Shown here piece after piece: positions 51,517 to 60,842 of a stretch of DNA of 64,000 nt; within the stretch, counting starts at the first letter, position 1; the number at the start of each line of letters is the position of its first letter. A model generated the notes under the pieces. That model worked only from the letters and a program-made list of their open reading frames with translations, made no database searches and had not been told where the DNA came from. Made by a program: the position numbers and the translations under genes. The stretch lies in NCBI RefSeq assembly GCF_014203015.1, contig NZ_JACHIB010000007.1, positions 63,634 through 127,633 of the forward strand. Direction: 5' to 3'. This stretch comes from Castellaniella defragrans (lineage in GTDB: Bacteria; Pseudomonadota; Gammaproteobacteria; Burkholderiales; Burkholderiaceae_B).

Positions 51517-52254
51517 CTAGGCGTCGAATTCAAAATATTCGGGAAATTGGGTGGCGGTTTGGCTCAGGTGTTGAAAGATCTTGCGCAGGTGTTCCTTGAC
51601 GGCGGTCTCGGCGATCGCCGATTCGCCGCTTTTGATGGCCAGGGCGATTGCGCGGTGCTGTTCGATGATCTCGGCCATGCTGTCCACGTGCTTGAGCGTG
51701 AACTGGCGGGCGCGGTCCATGTGCAGCTTTGCGTCCGCGATGTCCATCCACAGCTCGGGCAGCCCCGCATGATCGACGATGCTGCGGTGGAAGGCTTCAT
51801 CGGAGGCATAGAAAGAAGCGATGTCCCCGTTCCGGATGCAGGTTTCCTGAAAGGCGATCTGCCTTTCCAGCTCTTCGTGCAAGGCCAGCTGATGTCCCGA
51901 TTCGAGCGCCTTCTTGATCAGGTTGATTTCCAGGGATTCCCGGATGAACTGGGATTTCTTCAGGTTGCTGATCCGGATGGGGGCGACGATGGTCTTGCGC
52001 TGCGGGTAGATGTCCACGAGCTGCTTGGTGGCCAGCAGCACCAGCGCCTCGCGCACGGGCGTGCGGCTGACGTTCAGGCGGTCGGCCAGCATGTTCTCGG
52101 ACAGGGCTTCTCCCGGCTTGAGCTCCAGGGTGAGGATCTCGTGCAGCAGGCGTTGATATACCGCCTGCATGACGGTGCGCGTCGAAGCCGGCTCGGCTCG
52201 TTTCGGCGCGCGCAACCAGCTCGATGGGGCGCTGGGGGCCCTGGTGTCCGACAT
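51517..52254 (-). CDS. GntR-family regulator, FCD subfamily
   Basis: 245 residues. The winged helix (about 28-95) reads VYQRLLHEILTLELKPGEALSENMLADRLNVSRTPVREALVLL; the FCD effector domain (about 105-235) has the metal/ligand histidines in DEAFHRSIVDHAGLPELW and IIEQHRAI. ATG 52254 follows GGGAGGA, a strong ribosome-binding site. Divergent from the dehydratase gene; probably represses both it and the importer, judged from the shared site described in the findings. Confidence 0.93.
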   Translation of the reverse strand: MSDTRAPSAPSSWLRAPKRAEPASTRTVMQAVYQRLLHEILTLELKPGEALSENMLADRLNVSRTPVREALVLLATKQLVDIYPQRKTIVAPIRISNLKKSQFIRESLEINLIKKALESGHQLALHEELERQIAFQETCIRNGDIASFYASDEAFHRSIVDHAGLPELWMDIADAKLHMDRARQFTLKHVDSMAEIIEQHRAIALAIKSGESAIAETAVKEHLRKIFQHLSQTATQFPEYFEFDA

Positions 52255-52289
52255 GCTGCTTCCTCCCGTACGCGTCATTGATCGACCCT

Positions 52290-52311
52290 GATTGCATACT
52301 ACCATGCAGTC
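52290..52311. promoter_or_regulatory. Candidate GntR operator
   Basis: GATTGCAT-N6-ATGCAGTC, 8-bp arms with one mismatch, between divergent gntR and the dehydratase gene. It contains TTGCATACTA. Confidence 0.6.
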
Positions 52312-52362
52312 GAATCTCACTTACAGAATTAAAGCGTGAATCCCACAGAGGTAAGGCAAGCC

Positions 52363-53610
52363 ATGCGACATCCCAAGATCATCGATTTGAAAGCCACGAC
52401 GGTCACCGTGCCGCTGGAGGCGCCGTTGCGCCATGCGAACGGGGCTCATTGGGGCCGATTCGTGCGCACCCTCGTCGAGGTGGAGACCGACGCCGGCATC
52501 GTCGGCCTGGGCGAACTGGGCGGCGGGGGCGAGAGTGCGGAGCAGGCCATCCGGGGACTCAAGCCGTATCTGGTCGGCACGGATCCGTTCGAGCTGGAAA
52601 ACCTGCGCTTCAATATCTGCAACCCCACTGGCAGCTTGTACAACAATCGTACGCAGATCCATGCCGCGATCGAATTCGCCTGCATCGACATCATCGGCAA
52701 GTTCCTGGGCATTCCCGCGTACGACTATCTGGGCGGGAAGGTGCGCGATTCCGTCGATTTTGCCAGCTATCTGTTCTTCCGTCATCCGGACAGGGCGAGC
52801 GGCCAGGGCGAAGTGCGGACGATCGACCAACTGGTGCGCAATGCGCTCGACCTGAAGGCCAGGCACGGTTTTACTTCCCACAAGCTCAAGGGCGGGGTGT
52901 TCCCGCCGGAATACGAGCTGGAGGCCTTCAAGGCCGTCGCCGCCGCGGTGGGGGACGATCGCGTCCGCTTCGATCCCAATGGCGCGCTCAGCGTCGAGCA
53001 GGCCGTTCGCTTCGCCCGGCAGATCGAGGGGCTGAACAACGATTATTTCGAGGATCCTTCCTGGGGCCTGAACGGCATGCGCCGCGTGCGCGAAAAGACC
53101 TCGCTGCCGCTGGCGACCAATACGGTGGTGATCAACTTCGAGCAGCTGGCCAGCAATGTCCTGAACCCCGCGGTGGACGTGATCCTGCTGGACACGACCT
53201 TCTGGGGCGGCATCCGTCCCTGCATCAAGGCGGCGGGCCTGTGCGAGGCTTTCCAGCTGGGCATCGCGGTGCATTCCTCCGGCGAGCTCGGCGTGCAGCT
53301 GGCCACGATGCTGCACCTGGGCGCGGTGCTGCCCAATCTGGTGTTCTCGGCGGACGCGCATTATCACCACCTGCGCGACGACGTCATCGTGGGGGGCAAG
53401 ATGCAATATCGGGGCGGGCGCATCGAGGTGCCGACGGGGCCGGGCCTGGGCGTGGAGCTCGACCGGGACAAGCTGCGCGAATATGCGGAACTGTACAAGG
53501 AGCTGGGCGGCTACCCCTATGATCGGGACCCGCAGCGGCCGGGCTGGTTTCCCCTGATTCCGAATACGCGCTGGGCCGATCCCGAGCAGGGCGGCGTGGT
53601 CGATTACTGA
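52363..53610 (+). CDS. Glucarate dehydratase-like enolase-superfamily enzyme
   Basis: 415 residues. The catalytic set of the GlucD group is recognisable: KLKGG (Lys174, Lys176), metal ligands Asp204 (FDPNGA), Glu230 and Asn253 (ATNTV), then Asp277 and His304 (HSSGELG) as the probable dyad, spaced as in GlucD. It likely dehydrates an acid sugar, but the substrate loop cannot be read. ATG 52363 has AAGG nearby; GTG 52336 would add nine residues. First gene of a three-gene unit facing gntR. Confidence 0.85.
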   Translation: MRHPKIIDLKATTVTVPLEAPLRHANGAHWGRFVRTLVEVETDAGIVGLGELGGGGESAEQAIRGLKPYLVGTDPFELENLRFNICNPTGSLYNNRTQIHAAIEFACIDIIGKFLGIPAYDYLGGKVRDSVDFASYLFFRHPDRASGQGEVRTIDQLVRNALDLKARHGFTSHKLKGGVFPPEYELEAFKAVAAAVGDDRVRFDPNGALSVEQAVRFARQIEGLNNDYFEDPSWGLNGMRRVREKTSLPLATNTVVINFEQLASNVLNPAVDVILLDTTFWGGIRPCIKAAGLCEAFQLGIAVHSSGELGVQLATMLHLGAVLPNLVFSADAHYHHLRDDVIVGGKMQYRGGRIEVPTGPGLGVELDRDKLREYAELYKELGGYPYDRDPQRPGWFPLIPNTRWADPEQGGVVDY

Positions 53611-53627
53611 GGCCGGGAGAGCCGGGC

Positions 53628-55133
53628 ATGATACGAATGGACAGGCTTTCCCAGCGGATGCTGACGGCACTGAAGCCGGGGGTGGCGATTCCTTCCTATG
53701 ACCGTGCGCGCATGGAAACGCGCATCGTCCATCTGGGAGCGGGCGCCTTTCATCGCAGCCACCAGGCGGTCTATACGGATAGTCTCATGGAGGGCGGAGA
53801 CGTCCGCTGGGGCATCCTGGCGGCGAGCCTGCGCAGCCCGGCGATCAGCCAGGCGCTGGCGCCGCAGGACGGTTTGTATACCTTGCTGATCAACGACGAC
53901 GGAGAGCGGCAGGCGCGGGTGATCGGCAGCCTGTCGCGGGTGGTGTGCCTGGCGCAGGAGCGCGAGCTGCTGCAGGCCCGGCTGGCCGCGCCTTCGACCG
54001 AGATCGTCAGCCTGACCATCACCGAAAAGGGGTATTGCTACGAGCCCGCGTCGGGGGCGCTGGACGAGCGCCATCCCGACATCCTCGCGGATCTGGCGGC
54101 GCCGCAGCGGCCGGGCACGGCAATCGGCCTGCTGGTGGCGGCGATCCATGAGCGCAAGCGCCTGGGGATCAAGCCCTTCACCATCCTCAGCTGCGACAAT
54201 CTGCCGGCGAACGGCGCGACGGTGCGGCGCGTGCTGGAGCGCTATGCCGAACTGGCGCAGCCGCGGTTCGGCGATGGAGACCTCCGGCGCCATTTCCTGG
54301 AGCATTACGCCTGTCCGGGCACGATGGTGGACCGCATCACGCCGGCCGTCACGGAGCTGGACAGGCAGGAAGTGGCGCGCCGGCTGGGCGTGTTCGACGC
54401 CGCGCCGGTCGTGACCGAGCCCTTTTCCCAGTGGGTGATCGAGGATGCCTTTTCGTCGGATCGCCCCGCCTGGGAGGATGTCGGCGCCACGCTGACCGAT
54501 GACGTGGCCGCCTTCGAGGAAATGAAGCTGCGCCTGTTGAACGGCAGCCATTCGGCCCTGGCCTATCTGGGCGGGCTGGCGGGGTACGAGACCGTGGCCA
54601 GGGCGATGTGCGACGCGCACCTGGCCGGGTTCATCGAGCGGCTGATGGACGATGCCGCCCTGACGCTGACCATGCCCGCGGGCGTGGACCTGGAGGCATA
54701 CCGCCGGTCGCTCCTGGCGCGTTTCCGCAATGGCGCCCTGAATCACCTGACCGCACAGATCGCCATGGACGGATCCCAGAAATTGCCGCAGCGGATCCTG
54801 GCGCCCGTGCGCCATCGCCTGGCCCGGGGGCTGGACGTCGAGCGCCACGCACTGGTCGTGGCGGCGTGGATCCGTTATCTGCAGGGGCGCAGCGAACACG
54901 GCGCCACCCTGGCGATCAACGATCCGATGGGCGATGCGCTGACGGGGGCGGTGGCGGCGGCGGGACCTTCCGTGGAAGGGCGGGTCGAAGCCGTCCTCGG
55001 CTTCGGCCAGGTGTTCGGCCAGGACCTGCCGCGCGATGCCGCTTTCGTCCGCAGCGTGGAGCGGGCGCTGCACGTCGTGTCGTCCAAAGGCGTGGGCGCC
55101 GCGTTGTCCATGCCGGCTTATCGAGGAATCTGA
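53628..55133 (+). CDS. Mannitol dehydrogenase-family oxidoreductase (UxuB-like)
   Basis: 501 residues. The Rossmann start IVHLGAGAFHRSHQAVYTD, the catalytic lysine region ITEKGYCYE, SCDNLPANG and the C-terminal KLRLLNGSHSALAYLGG are typical of fructuronate reductase and related polyol dehydrogenases. With UxuA next door, reduction of fructuronate to mannonate is the simplest reading. Seventeen bp after the dehydratase gene. Confidence 0.88.
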   Translation: MIRMDRLSQRMLTALKPGVAIPSYDRARMETRIVHLGAGAFHRSHQAVYTDSLMEGGDVRWGILAASLRSPAISQALAPQDGLYTLLINDDGERQARVIGSLSRVVCLAQERELLQARLAAPSTEIVSLTITEKGYCYEPASGALDERHPDILADLAAPQRPGTAIGLLVAAIHERKRLGIKPFTILSCDNLPANGATVRRVLERYAELAQPRFGDGDLRRHFLEHYACPGTMVDRITPAVTELDRQEVARRLGVFDAAPVVTEPFSQWVIEDAFSSDRPAWEDVGATLTDDVAAFEEMKLRLLNGSHSALAYLGGLAGYETVARAMCDAHLAGFIERLMDDAALTLTMPAGVDLEAYRRSLLARFRNGALNHLTAQIAMDGSQKLPQRILAPVRHRLARGLDVERHALVVAAWIRYLQGRSEHGATLAINDPMGDALTGAVAAAGPSVEGRVEAVLGFGQVFGQDLPRDAAFVRSVERALHVVSSKGVGAALSMPAYRGI

Positions 55134-55135
55134 TC

Positions 55136-56335
55136 ATGGAACAAACGTGGCGCTGGTTCGGCCCCAAGGACCCCATCCCCCTGAATCACGTCCGCCAGGC
55201 CGGCGCGACGGGAATCGTCACGGCGCTTCATCACGTGCCGGCCGGGCAGGCCTGGCCCGTCGAGGAAATCGCCAGGCGCCAGCAGGCCATCGAGGCGGCC
55301 GGCATGTGCTGGTCGGTCGTCGAGAGCATTCCGGTGCCCGAGTCGATCAAGCTGCGCACCGGAAGCGTCGAGTCCGACATCCAGGCCTGGAAGACCTCGC
55401 TGGCGCGCTGCGGGCAGGCGGGGATCCGCACGGTTTGCTACAACTTCATGCCCGTCGTCGACTGGACGCGCACCGACCTGATGTGGCCCCTGCCTTCCAC
55501 GGGCTACGCCCTGCGCTTCGATATCCATGACTTTGCCGTGTACGACATCTTCATCCTGCAGCGGGAGAATGCGCGCGATGATTTCGACGGGCGGATCGTG
55601 CAGGAAGCCGAAAGGCGGTTTGCGCGCCTGGATGAGGCCGGCATCGAGCGCCTGGAAAAGACCATCATCGCGGGCTTGCCGGGGGCGGATTTTTCCTACG
55701 ACCGGGCGGCGCTCAGGCGCCTGATCGCCCAGTACGATCAGGTCGGCCCCGACGACCTGGCCCGCAATCTGGCCTTGTTTCTCGAGGAAGTCGCTCCGGT
55801 TGCGCAGGCGCATGGCGTCCAGCTGGGGATCCACCCGGACGACCCGCCGATGCCGCTCTTCGGGCTGCCGCGCATCGTCTCCACCAAGGACGACCTGCGG
55901 CGGCTGCTGGACGCCGTGCCGATCGCCGCCAACGGCCTGACCCTGTGCGTGGGATCGCTGGGCGTGCGCGCGGGCAATGACCTGGTCGACATGGTGCGCA
56001 CTTTCGCCGACCGGATCCATTTCGCGCATCTGCGCGACGTGACCTACGAGCCCAATGGATCCTTTTTCGAGGCCGAGCACCTGGATGGCTCCTCGGACAT
56101 GATCGGGGTGGTCTCGGCGCTGCTGGCGGAAGAGCGCCGCCGCCGGGAGCAGGGCCATGCACAGCCCGAAATCCCCTTCCGTCCCGATCACGGCCATCTG
56201 CTGGGCGACGACATCGGCAAGCGGACCAACCCCGGCTACTCGTATATCGGTCGGCTCAAGGGGCTGGCGGAATTGCGCGGCGTGATCCGGACGCTCGAAT
56301 ACGCGCAGGCGCGGGGCGCTGAAAAAGTCCGTTGA
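55136..56335 (+). CDS. uxuA: Mannonate dehydratase
   Basis: 399 residues, TIM-barrel. N-terminal MEQTWRWFGPKDPI and metal-site motifs GIHPDDPP, TLCVGSLGVRAGNDLVDM and HFAHLRDV, ending in RPDHGHLLGDD and GRLKGLAELRGV. Converts mannonate to 2-keto-3-deoxygluconate. It starts 2 bp after the previous stop. No uronate isomerase, KDG kinase or aldolase lies in the window. Confidence 0.93.
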   Translation: MEQTWRWFGPKDPIPLNHVRQAGATGIVTALHHVPAGQAWPVEEIARRQQAIEAAGMCWSVVESIPVPESIKLRTGSVESDIQAWKTSLARCGQAGIRTVCYNFMPVVDWTRTDLMWPLPSTGYALRFDIHDFAVYDIFILQRENARDDFDGRIVQEAERRFARLDEAGIERLEKTIIAGLPGADFSYDRAALRRLIAQYDQVGPDDLARNLALFLEEVAPVAQAHGVQLGIHPDDPPMPLFGLPRIVSTKDDLRRLLDAVPIAANGLTLCVGSLGVRAGNDLVDMVRTFADRIHFAHLRDVTYEPNGSFFEAEHLDGSSDMIGVVSALLAEERRRREQGHAQPEIPFRPDHGHLLGDDIGKRTNPGYSYIGRLKGLAELRGVIRTLEYAQARGAEKVR

Positions 56336-56336
56336 T

Positions 56337-57218
56337 TCAGATCTCCCGCCGCAGCAGATCGCAGAAATAATCGGCGGCCAGCGTCAGCGGCAGTTCGCTA
56401 CGGCGGATGAGCGAGATGTCGGGCGCGACCAGCAGTTCTTCCAGCCTGAGCTGCTCCAGGCACCCGCGCAGGGGAGAAAACGCGGTCCATTGCACGGGCA
56501 GGAGTGCCAGCAGGTCGGTGCTGGCCAGCGCCACCATCATGGACAGCGCCGTGCATGCCTCCAGGGCGACCCGGGGCGCGGGCAGGCCCCGCTCCAGGAA
56601 GATATGGGTCAGGTCCTGCTCGTTGTTGAAATCGGCCGCCGGCAGCGCCCATTCGGCCTGGGCGAGGTCGGCGAGCGTCCTGGCCCCGAGCAGCGGATGG
56701 TCGCGGCGCGCCATGACCGCCCTGGTGTTGCCCGAGAGGCGTTCGTGGATGAAGCCGGGCGGCACCTGCCTGGGCGTCACGCCGACGTAGAAATCGATCT
56801 CGCCCTTCCAGAGGCCTTCCTGCAGGTCCGGAAACAGGCCCTCGATCAGGCGGATGCGGACGGCGGGGTAGCGTCTCCTGAATGCCGGCAATGCCCGGGG
56901 CAGCATGCCCATGTGCGGCATGATCGAGAGCCCCGCGGTCACCGTGCCGGTGGCGTTTCCCTGCGCCTGCTGCAGTTCTTCCTGCGCCCGCCGCAATTCG
57001 TTTGTCACCAGCCTGGCCCGTTCGTAGAAGCGCTGCCCCAGCGGCGTCAGGACCATCCCCGTGGGCTGCCGGTCGAACAGCGGCGTCCCTAATTCCTTTT
57101 CCAGGCTTTTGATGCTGCGGGTCAGCAGCGGCTGGGCGACGCCCAGCCTGCGCGCGGCGGCGCGCAGGCTGCCGCTTTCGACGATGCAGGTCAGGTCGCG
57201 GAGCTGGTTGAGTTTCAT
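56337..57218 (-). CDS. LysR-type transcriptional regulator
   Basis: 293 residues: N-terminal helix-turn-helix (about 1-60, SLRAAARRLGVAQPLLTRSIKSLEKELG) and periplasmic-binding-like effector domain (about 90-290). ATG 57218 gives the standard LysR N-terminus MKLNQLRD. It is convergent with uxuA and divergent from the SDR-ligase cluster, so that cluster is the likely target. Effector unknown, probably the substrate or an acyl-CoA intermediate. Confidence 0.92.
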   Translation of the reverse strand: MKLNQLRDLTCIVESGSLRAAARRLGVAQPLLTRSIKSLEKELGTPLFDRQPTGMVLTPLGQRFYERARLVTNELRRAQEELQQAQGNATGTVTAGLSIMPHMGMLPRALPAFRRRYPAVRIRLIEGLFPDLQEGLWKGEIDFYVGVTPRQVPPGFIHERLSGNTRAVMARRDHPLLGARTLADLAQAEWALPAADFNNEQDLTHIFLERGLPAPRVALEACTALSMMVALASTDLLALLPVQWTAFSPLRGCLEQLRLEELLVAPDISLIRRSELPLTLAADYFCDLLRREI

Positions 57219-57308
57219 GTCGGCGCGGAAAAGGAAGCGGGAATCAGAAGCGGAAATTGGATGCGGGAAGCGGGGCGGCGCGGCGCCTGCGTCCAAGGCA
57301 TTGCATCA

Positions 57309-57358
57309 ATCTACCCAGCCCTTCGATAACAATCATTAAGGGTTTTCTCTGGGTAGAT
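57309..57358. promoter_or_regulatory. Two-tier inverted repeat in the lysR/SDR promoter region
   Basis: ATCTACCCAG (57309-57318) pairs perfectly with CTGGGTAGAT (57349-57358), and an inner CCCTT (57319-57323) with AAGGG (57338-57342). The centre is AT-rich. It lies about 90 bp upstream of lysR and 140 bp upstream of the SDR gene; the rest of the 281-bp gap shows no gene. Confidence 0.7.
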
Positions 57359-57499
57359 ATCAAAATCGAATCAGCGGCCCGGTTTTGCGATCTTCTGGCA
57401 AGGCGGCGGCGTCATTACAGTGGTTTCGACTGCTCCGCCCGATCTCCGACGTTCGTACAGGCGTGAAAGCAGGTCTTTTCCAACAATCGAGAGGAAGAC

Positions 57500-58261
57500 A
57501 TGAACCAACGACTCAAGGCGCTCGTCACGGGCGGGGCGACGGGCATCGGCCGCAGCGCGGTCCTCGCATTGGCCGGGGCCGGCTACGACGTGGCGATCGT
57601 CTATGGATCGAGCGCCGCGGCCGCCGCCACGGTGGCGGACGAGGCGCAGGCGCTGGGGGCGCGGACGCTGGTGCTGCAATGCGACGTCAGCGACGATGCC
57701 GCCGTGCGCCGCGTCATGGGCACGGTGGACGAGGCTTTCGGGCATCTCGATGCCCTGGTCAACAATGCCGGGACCACCGCCACCTGGAAGGTCAAGGACC
57801 TGGAGAGCCTGGACATGGCAGAGTGGGACCGCACCTTCGCCGTCAATGTGCGCGGCACCTTCCAGGTCACCCGCGCCGCGGTGCCGCTGCTGCGGAAAGG
57901 CACGCGGCCGGCGATCGTCAACACGGCCAGCATCGTGGGCCTGCGCCCGGGGCCGCAGCCCCTGCCGTATGCGGCCAGCAAGGCCGCCGTGGTCAATCTG
58001 ACCAGGACCCTGGCCTGGAACCTGGGGCCCGACATTCGCGTGAACGCGGTGGCGCCCGGCTGGATGGAAGGCGAGTGGATGGAGCGGATGCTGGGCGACA
58101 AGTACGAGGATCTGATGGGCAAGCGTGCCCGGCTGACGCCGTTGCGCCGCTGCGTGACGGCCGACGACGTCGCCGAGGTGATGCTCAACCTGCTGACCGC
58201 CAACCGTTTCGTCACCGGCGAGGTGGTGGTGATCGACGGCGGCTTCTCGGCTTCGACCTGA
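57500..58261 (+). CDS. Short-chain dehydrogenase/reductase
   Basis: 253 residues with NAD(P)-binding TGGATGIGRS, structural NNAG, catalytic Ser in NTASIVG and Tyr-x3-Lys in PYAASKAAVV, and C-terminal TGEVVVIDGG. Substrate unknown; a hydroxyacyl-CoA, diol or alcohol intermediate fits the cluster. GAGAGGA precedes the ATG. First gene of the cluster divergent from lysR. Confidence 0.92.
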   Translation: MNQRLKALVTGGATGIGRSAVLALAGAGYDVAIVYGSSAAAAATVADEAQALGARTLVLQCDVSDDAAVRRVMGTVDEAFGHLDALVNNAGTTATWKVKDLESLDMAEWDRTFAVNVRGTFQVTRAAVPLLRKGTRPAIVNTASIVGLRPGPQPLPYAASKAAVVNLTRTLAWNLGPDIRVNAVAPGWMEGEWMERMLGDKYEDLMGKRARLTPLRRCVTADDVAEVMLNLLTANRFVTGEVVVIDGGFSAST

Positions 58262-58278
58262 CTGTGGGGGTATGCATC

Positions 58279-59952
58279 ATGCTTGAAGGATTCGTCCCAT
58301 TCCCCGAGGATTTCGCCAGGCGCTACCGCGAGCGCGGCTATTGGCGCGATCGGTCGCTGGCGCAGGAATTCTCGGCCGTGTTCGCGCGTCATGCGCCGCG
58401 CATCGCCCTGATCGATGGCGAGCGCCGCTACACGTATGCGCAGCTCGATGCCCTGAGCGACAACCTGGCGCTCAATCTGCTGGCGCTGGGCCTGCGGCCG
58501 CTGGACCGGGTCGTGCCCACGCTGCCCAACGTGGCGGAGTTCGTGATCCTGTACTTCGCGCTGCAGAAGCTGGGCTGCATCCCCATCGCGGCCCTGGTCA
58601 CCCATCGCCATGCCGAGATCAGCCAGTTCGTGCGTCTGGCGCAGGCGCGCTGCTGCGTCTATCCCGCATCCGTGCGCGAGCAGGGGGGAGAGTTCCGCTT
58701 CGCTCCCGTCATCGAGCGGATCCAGGCCGAGCAGTCCTGCCTGCAGCTGCGCCTGGTGCTGGGCGAGGCCGGTCCCGGCGAGCATTCGCTGCGGGCATTG
58801 ATCGAACGGCCCGCCGCGCAGCCGGCCGCCCGGCTGCGCGAGATCCGCATCGATCCGGCCGATCCCTGCATCTTCCAGCTCTCGGGCGGCACCACGGGCA
58901 TCCCCAAACTGATCCCGCGCACCAACAACGACTATGCCTACAACTCCAGGGTGGCCGCGGAGGTGGCCGGCGTGACCGGCGATTCGGTGCTGCTGCTGGT
59001 CCTGCCGATCGCCCACAATCTGCCGCTGGCCTGCCCGGGCATCCAGGGCTTCCTGTTCCAGGGGGCCACTGTCGTGCTGCACGCCAATACGCGGCCGGCG
59101 GAGATGTTCGCCCTGATCGAGCGGCACGGCGTCACGCACCTGAAGGTGGTGCCGGCCTTGCTGATCCGCCTGATCAACGATCCGGCCGCCGCCGGTGCCC
59201 GGCTGGATTCCGTGCGCCAGATCCAGAGCGGCGGCCAGCGCATGCAGCCGGAGGTGCGCCTGCGCACGCGCCAGCTCTTTCGCAACGCCTTCGTGCAGGA
59301 AAACTTCGGCATGAGCGAGGGCCTGCTGATGTTCGTGCGCCCGGACGACGACGAGGAGGTGCAGCTGCAGACCTGCGGCCGCCCGGTCTGCCCCGACGAC
59401 GAGGTGCTGCTGATCGACGACGAGGGGCGCGAGGTGCCCGATGGCGAGGTGGGCGAGCTTGCCTGCCGCGGTCCCTACACCCTGCGGGGATACTTCGGCG
59501 TGCCCGAGTACAACGCGCGCCAGTTCACCCCCGACGGCTTCTACCGCTCGGGGGACCTGATGCGCAGGCATCCCTCGGGCAACTACATCGTCGAGGGCCG
59601 CAAGAAGGACCTGATCAACCGAGGCGGCGAGAAGATCAGCGCGGAAGAGGTCGAGAACCTGATCCTCATGCACCCGGCCGTGCAGAACGTCGCCTGCGTT
59701 CCCATGCCGGACGCCGCCATGGGGGAAAAGATGTGCGCCTATGTGGTGCTCAAGCAGGGCGCGGCGCTGGATCTGCCGGCGCTGACGGCTTTCCTGAAGG
59801 CGCACGAGATCGCCCGGTTCAAGCTGCCCGAACGCCTGGAGGTGCTGCCGGACTTTCCGGTGTCCACCTTCGGCAAGGTGTCCAAGAAGACGCTGGGCGA
59901 ATGGATCGCCGCCCGGCTGGCCGACGAGGCCCGCGCCGCCGCGGCGGGCTGA
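58279..59952 (+). CDS. EntE/DhbE-like aryl-acid AMP ligase
   Basis: 557 residues, ANL superfamily. It begins FVPFPEDFARRYRERGYWRD as in EntE, has the P-loop SGGTTGIPK (202-210), LIPRTNNDY, the aryl-pocket AHN motif (His246, Asn247), GRKKDLINRGGEKI and the C-terminal catalytic lysine in FGKVSKKTL. EntE-type enzymes adenylate salicylate or 2,3-dihydroxybenzoate. No carrier protein or NRPS is nearby, so thioesterification to CoA in catabolism is more likely than siderophore synthesis. Seventeen bp after the SDR. Confidence 0.9.
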   Translation: MLEGFVPFPEDFARRYRERGYWRDRSLAQEFSAVFARHAPRIALIDGERRYTYAQLDALSDNLALNLLALGLRPLDRVVPTLPNVAEFVILYFALQKLGCIPIAALVTHRHAEISQFVRLAQARCCVYPASVREQGGEFRFAPVIERIQAEQSCLQLRLVLGEAGPGEHSLRALIERPAAQPAARLREIRIDPADPCIFQLSGGTTGIPKLIPRTNNDYAYNSRVAAEVAGVTGDSVLLLVLPIAHNLPLACPGIQGFLFQGATVVLHANTRPAEMFALIERHGVTHLKVVPALLIRLINDPAAAGARLDSVRQIQSGGQRMQPEVRLRTRQLFRNAFVQENFGMSEGLLMFVRPDDDEEVQLQTCGRPVCPDDEVLLIDDEGREVPDGEVGELACRGPYTLRGYFGVPEYNARQFTPDGFYRSGDLMRRHPSGNYIVEGRKKDLINRGGEKISAEEVENLILMHPAVQNVACVPMPDAAMGEKMCAYVVLKQGAALDLPALTAFLKAHEIARFKLPERLEVLPDFPVSTFGKVSKKTLGEWIAARLADEARAAAAG

Positions 59953-59999
59953 GCCGCTCCGCGATTCCTCATTCCCCCCTTTCAGAAAGAGACTTGCAC

Positions 60000-60842
60000 A
60001 TGCGCATCATCGACCTGCATTGCTACCCCGGCACACCCGCCTGGATCGACGCCCAGGGCCCCTATCCCGAAGCGCTGGCCACCTACTGGAAACGCGACTG
60101 GGTGGGCAAACCTGAAGAGGGCGTGATCCAGGAGTTCGCGGCGGCCGGCGTCGAGGCCTGCCTGGTGGCCCTGGATCTGGAGACCACCGTGGCCAGTCCG
60201 CCCTGCACCAACGAGTACGTGCACGACATCTGGAAACGCCATCCCGGGCGCATCCTGCAGTGCTGGGGCGCGGTGGAGCCGGCCAAGGGCGAGATCGCCA
60301 TCCGCCAGGCGAGGAAGGCCGTGACCGAACTGGGCTTCATCGGCTTCCACTTCCACCCCATCATGCAGCACTTCGCGGTGAACGACCGGCGCTACTACCC
60401 CTTGTTCGAGGAAATCGATGCGCTGGGAGCGGCGGTGATGATCGACGTCGGCACCACCGGCATGGGCGCCGGCATGCCCGGCGGCCATGGCGCCCGCATC
60501 CGCCATGCCCACCCGGGCGCCATCGACGATCTGGCGGCGGATTTCCCGAACCTGCGGATCATCATGGCCCACCCCGGCTGGCCCTGGGTGGACGAGGCCA
60601 CCGCCGTGGCGCTGCACAAGGGCAATGTGTACTGGGAGATGTCGGGCTGGGCGCCCAAGCATTTCCCGGGCAACCTCAAGGTGGACATACGCGGCCGGCT
60701 GCAGGACAAGATCATGTTCGGCAGCGATTATCCCAGCCTGCCCTACGAGCGCATCCTGCGCGAATGGGACGAACTGGGCTACGGCGACGCCGTGATGGAG
60801 AAGGTGATGCACGGCAATGCCGAACGGGTGCTGGGACTATGA
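60000..60842 (+). CDS. Amidohydrolase-2 (ACMSD-type) family protein
   Basis: 280 residues, TIM-barrel metal hydrolase/decarboxylase family. Metal-site candidates are His7 in DLHCY, His in FHFHP, His in MAHPGWPW and Asp in MFGSDYPS. The usual first motif HxH reads His-Cys-Tyr, so one ligand is missing. AAAGAGA precedes the ATG. It is followed by the thiolase with a 4-bp overlap (ATGA), indicating a linked step. Confidence 0.85.
   Translation: MRIIDLHCYPGTPAWIDAQGPYPEALATYWKRDWVGKPEEGVIQEFAAAGVEACLVALDLETTVASPPCTNEYVHDIWKRHPGRILQCWGAVEPAKGEIAIRQARKAVTELGFIGFHFHPIMQHFAVNDRRYYPLFEEIDALGAAVMIDVGTTGMGAGMPGGHGARIRHAHPGAIDDLAADFPNLRIIMAHPGWPWVDEATAVALHKGNVYWEMSGWAPKHFPGNLKVDIRGRLQDKIMFGSDYPSLPYERILREWDELGYGDAVMEKVMHGNAERVLGL

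Noticed and set aside
58279-59952. Siderophore gene cluster based on the EntE-like ligase
   Set aside because: No carrier protein, NRPS, isochorismate enzymes or TonB siderophore receptor nearby; neighbours are catabolic.
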